Source: an uncultured Clostridia bacterium (GTDB lineage Bacteria; Bacillota; Clostridia; TANB77; CAG-508). Taken from it: a stretch of DNA of 64,000 nucleotides. The number at the start of each line of letters is the position of its first letter. Position 1 is the first letter of the stretch. The translations under genes were made by a program, and so were the position numbers. Shown one piece after another: positions 58,395-64,000 of this stretch. Below the pieces are notes generated by a model. That model did not search any database and was not told where the DNA came from. It saw only the letters and a program-made list of their open reading frames with translations. The stretch is taken from assembly GCA_934119935.1 (NCBI GenBank), contig CAKOSX010000003.1, positions 124,001 to 188,000 on the forward strand, given 5' to 3'.

Positions 58395-60005
58395 TTGGAA
58401 TATACAGCGTTATATAGAAAATTTAGACCTTTAAAATTTGACGAAATAGTTGGGCAAGAACATATTGTAAGAACATTGAAAAATGAGCTTATTAATGATA
58501 GGGTTGGCCATGCTTATTTATTTAATGGAGGTAGAGGAACAGGAAAGACTTCTGCTGCCAAAATTTTAGCAAGAGCCGTAAATTGCCTAAACCCTAAAGA
58601 TGGAGAGCCTTGCAACGAGTGTGCAGTTTGTAAGGCAGCACTCGAAGGTTCACTTACAGATATAGTGGAAATGGATGCTGCATCTAACAATAGTGTTGAA
58701 GATGTTAGAGCCATTAGAGACGAAGTAAATTTCTTACCAACAGTCGCAAAATATAGGGTATATATTATAGATGAAGTTCATATGCTTTCTACGGGAGCTT
58801 TCAATGCATTACTTAAAACTTTGGAAGAGCCACCAGCACATGTAAAATTTATTTTGGCTACAACAGAGCCACAAAAGTTACCAGCAACAATATTATCAAG
58901 ATGCCAAAGATTTGATTTCAAGAAGATATCAAATGACAACATAGAAAAAAGATTGAATTTTGTATGTGAACAAAGCAATATAGATATTACTCCAGAAGCA
59001 AAAAAGTTAATAGCAATATTGGCAGAAGGAGCAATGAGAGATGCTCTTAGTATACTAGAAAGATGTATGCAAGAAGAAGGGAAAATAACTGAAGATTTAG
59101 TAAAAGAATTGGTTGGAATCCCCAAAACAGAGAGTGTAAATAAAATTACAAAAAGTATTTTGCAAAAAAATACTGAAGACGCACTTAGTGCAATAAACGA
59201 GATTATTTCAGAAGGAAAAGACATAAGTAATTTCTTATGGGAAATAATAAAATATGTAAAAGATATTCTTGTGTTTAAAACAAACACTAAGCTTGAAATT
59301 TACAGTGAAGCTGAGAAAAATCAAATTAAAGAATTGGCAGATAGCACGACGAAAGAAAGATTAATTTCTATGATATATGAATTATCAAATTTGCAAAACG
59401 ATATGAAGTGGTCATCACAGAAATTGATAATGTTTCAAGTTACAATAATAAAGCTTTGTAACGAAGTAAGTACAGGTAGTGTGGTAAGTTCTGGAGATTC
59501 AGGAGCAAGTTCGAAAGAGGTTGAAGATTTAAAATACAAAATAAATAGATTAGAAAAACAAATTACACAATTACAAAATGCACCACGTGCAGTAGCTTCA
59601 AGTTCTACGAGCCCAGAAAGTAAGACTCAATATGCTATTAAACCAGAAGTAAAAAAATCAACAAATGTTAAATTAGGCGACAAGGTGCAAAACTGGCCAA
59701 AAATAATAGATAATATCAAACAAGAAGGCAGAATATCATTATCATCAATATTAATGACTTCTTCTGCAAATGAAATAAACGACATGACAGTCGGAATTAA
59801 TTTCGAAAATGGGCTCACACCATTTAGAAAAGATATTCTAGAAAAGCCAGAAAACATGAGTGAGATTGTAAAGCAAGTATCAATGGAACTTGGAAAGCCA
59901 ATGAGAGTTGTACTTGTAGATAATAATGAAGAAATAGTATCTAAAACAGATACTTTCAGTGATATATCTAATGGATTAGATATACCGATTAATATTATTG
60001 ATTAA
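58395..60005 (+). CDS. dnaX: DNA polymerase III gamma/tau subunit
   Basis: A 536-residue clamp-loader ATPase. Walker A is NGGRGTGKTSAAK, zinc cysteines are in CLNPKDGEPCNECAVC, Walker B is VYIIDEVHML with sensor TTEPQKLPATILSRCQRF. A long C-terminal region includes a Ser-rich linker (about 370-410) before a tau-like domain. The start is TTG with GGAGG upstream. First gene of dnaX-ybaB-recR. Confidence 0.96.
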   Translation: MEYTALYRKFRPLKFDEIVGQEHIVRTLKNELINDRVGHAYLFNGGRGTGKTSAAKILARAVNCLNPKDGEPCNECAVCKAALEGSLTDIVEMDAASNNSVEDVRAIRDEVNFLPTVAKYRVYIIDEVHMLSTGAFNALLKTLEEPPAHVKFILATTEPQKLPATILSRCQRFDFKKISNDNIEKRLNFVCEQSNIDITPEAKKLIAILAEGAMRDALSILERCMQEEGKITEDLVKELVGIPKTESVNKITKSILQKNTEDALSAINEIISEGKDISNFLWEIIKYVKDILVFKTNTKLEIYSEAEKNQIKELADSTTKERLISMIYELSNLQNDMKWSSQKLIMFQVTIIKLCNEVSTGSVVSSGDSGASSKEVEDLKYKINRLEKQITQLQNAPRAVASSSTSPESKTQYAIKPEVKKSTNVKLGDKVQNWPKIIDNIKQEGRISLSSILMTSSANEINDMTVGINFENGLTPFRKDILEKPENMSEIVKQVSMELGKPMRVVLVDNNEEIVSKTDTFSDISNGLDIPINIID

Positions 60006-60062
60006 TAGGAGGAAGTTTGAAAAAGAATTACAATTTTCCAAACTAAGAAAGGAAGGATTAAA

Positions 60063-60404
60063 ATGTCAAAAAGAGGTGGATTCCCAGGAATGGGTGGATT
60101 TGGAGGAATGAATCTAAATCAATTAATGAAAGAAGCAAAGAAAATGCAGTCAGATGTTGAAAAATCACAAGAAGAATTAGCTGCAAAAGAGTTTGAGGCA
60201 TCTGCAGGCGGAGAAGCCGTAAAAGTAAAGGTTTCTGGAAGCAAACAGATAAAAGAAATAAAAATAAAACCAGAAGTATTAGACCCAGATGATGTAGAAA
60301 TGTTAGAAGATTTAATTGCAACGTGTATAAATAATGCATTGAAGCAAGTAGACGACGCACAAGCCGCATCACTTGGAAAATACAACATACCGGGATTAAT
60401 GTAA
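60063..60404 (+). CDS. ybaB: YbaB/EbfC nucleoid-associated protein
   Basis: A 113-residue DNA-binding protein of the YbaB family. A glycine/methionine-rich start (GGFPGMGGFGGMN) is followed by the family core NQLMKEAKKMQSDVEKSQEEL and VKVSGSKQIKEIKI. Its place between dnaX and recR is conserved across bacteria. Confidence 0.95.
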   Translation: MSKRGGFPGMGGFGGMNLNQLMKEAKKMQSDVEKSQEELAAKEFEASAGGEAVKVKVSGSKQIKEIKIKPEVLDPDDVEMLEDLIATCINNALKQVDDAQAASLGKYNIPGLM

Positions 60405-60421
60405 AATAACAGGAGAAACAT

Positions 60422-61021
60422 ATGTCATACTATTCACCATCAATAGAAAAACTAATAGAAAGTTTTGAAAAACTTCCTAGCATAGGTAACAAAACTGCGG
60501 CAAGACTTGCATTTTATATACTAGACGCTAGCGAAGAAGAAACAAACGAATTTATAGAAAGCATACAAAATGCAAAGAAAAACTTAAAATATTGTTCACA
60601 ATGTTACAACATAACAGATACGGATCCTTGCCCAATATGTGCAAACACAGGAAGAGACCATTCTTTAATTTGTGTCGTAGAAGATGTAAGAGATGTTGTG
60701 GCAATGGAAAAAACACACGAATTTAAAGGAGTATACCATGTGCTACATGGTTCAATATCTCCGATGAATGGCGTAGGACCAGATGACATAAAAGTTAAAG
60801 AACTTCTTGCACGTTTGATGGATGGTAGTGTGAAAGAAGTAATACTCGCAACAAACCCAAGGGTTGAAGGAGAGGCAACTGCAATGTATTTATCAAAACT
60901 GATAAAGCCATTGGGAATAAAAGTAACAAGAATAGCACACGGAGTTCCAGTTGGTGGAGACTTAGAATATACTGATGAGGTAACATTAAGTAGAGCATTG
61001 GAAGGAAGAGTGCAATTATAA
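60422..61021 (+). CDS. recR: Recombination protein RecR
   Basis: A 199-residue recombination mediator. It has the N-terminal helix-hairpin-helix ([20 protein letters not shown]), the zinc finger CSQC...CPIC, and a TOPRIM domain ([22 protein letters not shown]). It ends [14 protein letters not shown]. With RecF and RecO it loads RecA at gaps. Confidence 0.96.
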   Translation: MSYYSPSIEKLIESFEKLPSIGNKTAARLAFYILDASEEETNEFIESIQNAKKNLKYCSQCYNITDTDPCPICANTGRDHSLICVVEDVRDVVAMEKTHEFKGVYHVLHGSISPMNGVGPDDIKVKELLARLMDGSVKEVILATNPRVEGEATAMYLSKLIKPLGIKVTRIAHGVPVGGDLEYTDEVTLSRALEGRVQL

Positions 61022-61028
61022 TAAAAAG

Positions 61029-61069
61029 AGGCAGGGACATTGTAGTACATATATACAATGTCCCTGCCT
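61029..61069. terminator. Convergent terminator after recR
   Basis: Perfect 16-bp stem AGGCAGGGACATTGTA/TACAATGTCCCTGCCT with a 9-nt loop, unusually GC-rich for this genome. Confidence 0.85.
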
Positions 61070-61082
61070 TAAATCATATAGC

Positions 61083-61823
61083 TTAAAGATTAATGCGACT
61101 GAAGATTAGGCTTAGTTCTTCTTCACCTAGTTCATGTTTTTCAATTAATTCTTGTGCAATTTGTTCCAAAATGTCTTTGTTCTTTATTAAAACGTCTTTT
61201 GCTCGTTCTTCGGCATCAGTTAATATTTTTTGAATTTCACAACTTGCCTTGTAAGCTATGTCGTTTCCATACATTAGAATATTAATTTTTCCTGTTTGAG
61301 ATGCATCATCATATTCCAAAAAGGAAATAGGACCAATCACATCAGACATTCCAAATAAGAGAACCATATTTTGGGCTTTTGCACTTGCATGAAATAAATC
61401 GTCACTCGCACCTGGATAATGAGTACCAAATTTCAATTCTTCAGCAACATAACCACCTAAGTCACATGCGATACTATTTTTCATTTCTTTCGTGTCATCA
61501 GTAAATTCTAATCTCAAATTACGAGTTTCTCCAGCTGAACCTGTTGAACCATCGAATTTTACTGTTGGAAAAATTTTAACGTTGTCTACTTGAACATTTT
61601 TTAGTAAGAAATGACATACAACCGCATGACCTGCTTCATGATAGGCAGCTGTTTCAATCTCAATTTTTGAAAGGTTGCGAGTGCTTTCGGAAGAATCTAC
61701 ATTCGTATTCTTTTTGTTAGAATTCGAGTTTTTATGCCGTTTTACTATAAAGGAAACAAGAATAAAAGCAACAATAAACCAAAAACAAAAAATTGAAATC
61801 ATAGTCAAATTTTCTAAAGCCAT
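61083..61823 (-). CDS. Membrane-anchored M41-type (FtsH-like) peptidase lacking an AAA domain
   Basis: A 246-residue protein. There is one N-terminal membrane segment (ISIFCFWFIVAFILVSFIV), a basic linker, then directly an M41 zinc-protease domain: HEAGH (AAYHEAGHAVVCHFLL) and the third ligand Asp in GASDDLFHASAKAQ, with helical C-terminus. FtsH normally has an ATPase between membrane and protease parts; here it is absent. It must degrade loosely folded substrates or borrow an unfoldase. One rare CGG codon (61737-61739) lies in its linker. Confidence 0.85.
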   Translation of the reverse strand: MALENLTMISIFCFWFIVAFILVSFIVKRHKNSNSNKKNTNVDSSESTRNLSKIEIETAAYHEAGHAVVCHFLLKNVQVDNVKIFPTVKFDGSTGSAGETRNLRLEFTDDTKEMKNSIACDLGGYVAEELKFGTHYPGASDDLFHASAKAQNMVLLFGMSDVIGPISFLEYDDASQTGKINILMYGNDIAYKASCEIQKILTDAEERAKDVLIKNKDILEQIAQELIEKHELGEEELSLIFSRINL

Positions 61824-61946
61824 ACTTAGCCTCCTGTTTGTATTTCAGAGGCATTAACACCTCTGAAAAGTTTTTCAAAGGTATTAAAATTTTTAATACT
61901 TTTTTATTATAACATATTTACATAAAATAGTCAAAAATAAAAAATC

Positions 61947-61998
61947 ATGGCAATTTTATCAATTATTACAATTTTATAATAATCGATGAAATTGCCAT
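61947..61998. terminator. Hairpin after the glycosyltransferase gene
   Basis: Arms ATGGCAATTTTATCAATTA... (61947-61968) and a complementary 61977-61998 (two mismatches) form a long stem just past the stop codon, on the minus-strand exit followed by GATTTTTTATTTTTG. Confidence 0.7.
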
Positions 61999-62020
61999 AA
62001 CCATTAACATATGTGTAAAA

Positions 62021-63151
62021 CTATTTTGCCTGTAGTATTGTCTTACAAATATCCATTGTTGAATTTTTCTTTGCGAGTAATTCTGTGTTTTTCCTCATTT
62101 GATTTAATTTATTTTCATCATTTAAAAGTTCTGTTATAATTTCATCACAATCTTCTTTTGAATGTAGCCATATTCCAACTCCAGCATTTTCTAAGAATTG
62201 TGCGTTCTCTTCTTCTTGGCCAGGAATAGGGTTAATTAAAACCATTGGAAGTCCAGAAGCCAAGCTTTCCGTAGAGGTTAAGCCACCAGGCTTGGTAACT
62301 ACTAGGTCAGATATGCTCATTAATTCTGGCACTTGTGTTGTGTATGGCAAAACCTTTACTATATCTTCGGCATGTAATTCTGAAACTAATTTTTCGAAAG
62401 CTTCTTTCATTTTTTCGTTTTTGCCGGAAATTGCAACAATTTGATGATTGTTTGAATGTGTAATAAATGATTTTAATATTTTTATTGTTTGCTCACGTCC
62501 TAAACCGAATTCACCACCACCAAAAAATAGAATTACTTTTTTATTTAAATTAAGATTAAATGAATTCATGATTTCTTCTCTATTATAAGTCATCAAAAAT
62601 CTCTTAGAAATTGGAATTCCAGTTGCAAATACTTTTTCAGCAGGAATGTTATCATCTATTAATTCTTGTCTCATTTTCTCGTGAGAAACAAAGAAATAGT
62701 CTACTTGTTCTTTTCCAACCAACCATTGCTCGTGTGGAGCAAAATCAGTCATTATTGTGGCTAGCGTGCAATCTATTAAAGCCTTTCTCTTTAAATAGCT
62801 TACCATCTGACTACCAAATGGGTGAGTAGAAATTACTATGTCTGGTGAATATTCTCTTAATAATTTTAGTAATTTTTTAGCCATTAGATTATTAGCAGTA
62901 GAGCTAATGTGTGCCATAGGCCCTCTTTGTGAGTGGCTATAAACCTCGCCCCAAGCCCAAGGAAATTTCTTAGCCATTTCCTTATAAGCAGTAGTAGTAA
63001 TCTTATTAATTGGTTTATTTACATATAGCATGCAATCAACCAAACTTGTTTCATATCCTTCAAAATTCTCATCAATGCATTGTTTTATTGAATTAGCAGC
63101 AGATAAATGACCGCCACCAAATGATGCATAAAATATTAAAATTTTTTTCAT
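62021..63151 (-). CDS. Processive diacylglycerol glycosyltransferase-like protein (UgtP/MGDG synthase family)
   Basis: A 376-residue GT-B glycosyltransferase of the MGDG synthase/UgtP group. It has the N-terminal FYASFGGGHLSAANSI motif and lipid-facing TTAYKEMAKKFPWAWG. The C-terminal nucleotide-sugar site has FFGGGEFGLGRE and VTKPGGLTSTESLASGLPMVLINPIPGQEEENAQFL. Family members transfer sugar from a UDP donor to diacylglycerol to make membrane glycolipids. Substrate is inferred from family only. Confidence 0.85.
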   Translation of the reverse strand: MKKILIFYASFGGGHLSAANSIKQCIDENFEGYETSLVDCMLYVNKPINKITTTAYKEMAKKFPWAWGEVYSHSQRGPMAHISSTANNLMAKKLLKLLREYSPDIVISTHPFGSQMVSYLKRKALIDCTLATIMTDFAPHEQWLVGKEQVDYFFVSHEKMRQELIDDNIPAEKVFATGIPISKRFLMTYNREEIMNSFNLNLNKKVILFFGGGEFGLGREQTIKILKSFITHSNNHQIVAISGKNEKMKEAFEKLVSELHAEDIVKVLPYTTQVPELMSISDLVVTKPGGLTSTESLASGLPMVLINPIPGQEEENAQFLENAGVGIWLHSKEDCDEIITELLNDENKLNQMRKNTELLAKKNSTMDICKTILQAK

Positions 63152-63352
63152 TTTTTAAATTCCCCTTATAAATTTTTTATAAAAATGTAAAATAAATTAT
63201 AAACATTTTTATAAAGATTTTTTGCAATTTGATTTTATCATAATAAAACAAAAAACAAAAGTAAAATGCATAAAATTTGAAAAATTACCAATAATATTGC
63301 TAGAGTTACGACTAACTCAAATACCCTTTTTATTCTAATCATAATTTTTTAG

Positions 63353-63404
63353 TGAAACGATTACTATTTTTATGAAAAAATTTCTAAAAATAGTAATTGT
63401 TTCA
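63353..63404. promoter_or_regulatory. Long inverted repeat before sleB
   Basis: Arms TGAAACGATTACTATTTTT (63353-63371) and AAAAATAGTAATTGTTTCA (63386-63404) pair at 18 of 19 positions around a 14-nt loop. It ends 23 nt before the sleB ATG. It is not followed by a clean T run toward sleB, so an operator or 5'-leader hairpin is as likely as a terminator. Confidence 0.6.
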
Positions 63405-63427
63405 AAAATTAAAATGAAGGAGTAAGT

Positions 63428-63898
63428 ATGAAAATAAAAAAACTTTTTATTATACCAATTTTGTTTTTGATGGTTACAGGAGTGTATATACTTATAAATC
63501 TGTTACCTAAAAACGTTGAAGCAGCAAGTGATTCGTCCTCTACATCAGACTTGCAATTGATGGCTAGAGCAATAAATGGAGAGGCAAGAGGTGAACCATA
63601 TGAGGGACAAGTTGCCGTTGGAGCAGTTATACTAAATAGAGTAAAATCTTCTAAATTTCCAAACACAATAGCTGGAGTAATTTACGAAAAAGGTGCATTT
63701 ACAGCAGTATCTGACGGGCAGATAAATGTTCCAATAAAAGAAGGTTCTACAGTTTTAAAAGCAGCAAGAGACGCTATGAATGGCTGGGATCCAACTGGTG
63801 GAGCAATATATTATTTTAATCCAAGCACAGCTACAAACAAGTGGATTTGGTCAAGACCACTTATTAAGACAATTGGAAAACATAGATTTTGTAAATGA
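63428..63898 (+). CDS. sleB: Spore cortex-lytic enzyme SleB-like cell-wall hydrolase
   Basis: A 156-residue exported hydrolase. Signal peptide KLFIIPILFLMVTGVYILI is followed by the Hydrolase_2 catalytic domain (LMARAINGEARGEPYEGQVAVGAVILNRV, FPNTIAGVIYEKGAF, FNPSTATNKWIWSRP). The catalytic Glu lies in NGEARGE. The peptidoglycan-binding repeat found in the N-terminal half of B. subtilis SleB is missing. It is paired with ypeB, as in other spore formers. Confidence 0.88.
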   Translation: MKIKKLFIIPILFLMVTGVYILINLLPKNVEAASDSSSTSDLQLMARAINGEARGEPYEGQVAVGAVILNRVKSSKFPNTIAGVIYEKGAFTAVSDGQINVPIKEGSTVLKAARDAMNGWDPTGGAIYYFNPSTATNKWIWSRPLIKTIGKHRFCK

Positions 63899-63911
63899 GG
63901 AGGAAATTTAA

Positions 63912-64000
63912 GTGAGTAAAAAATTAAAAACCACAACATCGTATATAATAATAGGAATAATCTTTGCAGTTGTAATTGCTGGGGCAGCAATTTATTATGC
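63912..64000 (+). CDS. ypeB: YpeB-like germination protein, 5' fragment cut by window end
   Basis: GTG start with AGGAGGAAA upstream, 13 nt after sleB. The 29 codons visible give a basic start and one membrane segment (YIIIGIIFAVVIAGAAIYY). Identity is inferred from the sleB-ypeB pairing and topology; only the first residues are visible. Confidence 0.6.
   Translation, partial: MSKKLKTTTSYIIIGIIFAVVIAGAAIYY

Overview
The window is the replication-origin region of a very A+T-rich, spore-forming, low-GC Gram-positive bacterium. The gene order yidC-yidD-rnpA-rpmH // dnaA-oriC-dnaN-recF-gyrB ... gyrA, with khpB-mnmE-mnmG-rsmG-parA-parB on the other arm, is the classical Firmicutes origin neighbourhood. 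The genes spmA, spmB, spoIIR, sleB, the start of ypeB, an AbrB/SpoVT-like regulator, a GerMN protein and a double acyl-CoA dehydratase activase point to an anaerobic sporulating Clostridia member. An uncultivated gut lineage is my inference, not something the sequence proves.

Layout. 1-3757: gene-free, T-rich repeat array. 3761-8167: tRNA genes (one split by a group I intron), a VanW protein, a starch-binding-module protein, an SDR reductase, an HNH nuclease and a DUF1858 protein. 8279-11626: VirD4, VirB2-, VirB6- and VirB3-like type IV secretion genes, followed at 11697-13700 by dnaD- and dnaC-like helicase-loading genes. All of these run toward the origin, unlike their neighbours. 13719-24154: two tRNA-Ser genes, an unknown gene, then the leftward origin-arm housekeeping genes. 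24288-30438: bipartite oriC, dnaA, dnaN, recF, gyrB. 30440-32500: a second gene-free repeat array, A-rich and inverted relative to the first. 32562-35627: VirB4 ATPase with two companion genes, inserted between gyrB and gyrA. 35730-64000: gyrA and a long run of housekeeping, sporulation and RNA-modification genes, the SRP RNA, dnaX-ybaB-recR and sleB-ypeB.

The most notable points are these. (1) The two ATPase genes of the split secretion system, virD4 and virB4, are each interrupted by an identical type of event: an in-frame CGG codon where skipping only its C restores the conserved frame as Gly. CGG is otherwise almost absent from the window. (2) Nine copies of a bipartite motif, ATTATGTAAY then CCCTTRG, usually exactly 61 bp apart, form two arrays either side of oriC in opposite orientation, both pointing at the origin. 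(3) A GC-richer element of about 50 nt occurs twice, each time nested in the loop of a long bidirectional terminator. (4) A tRNA-Thr(UGU) gene carries a 232-nt group I intron. All calls are from reading the sequence and from remembered family knowledge; no database search was run.
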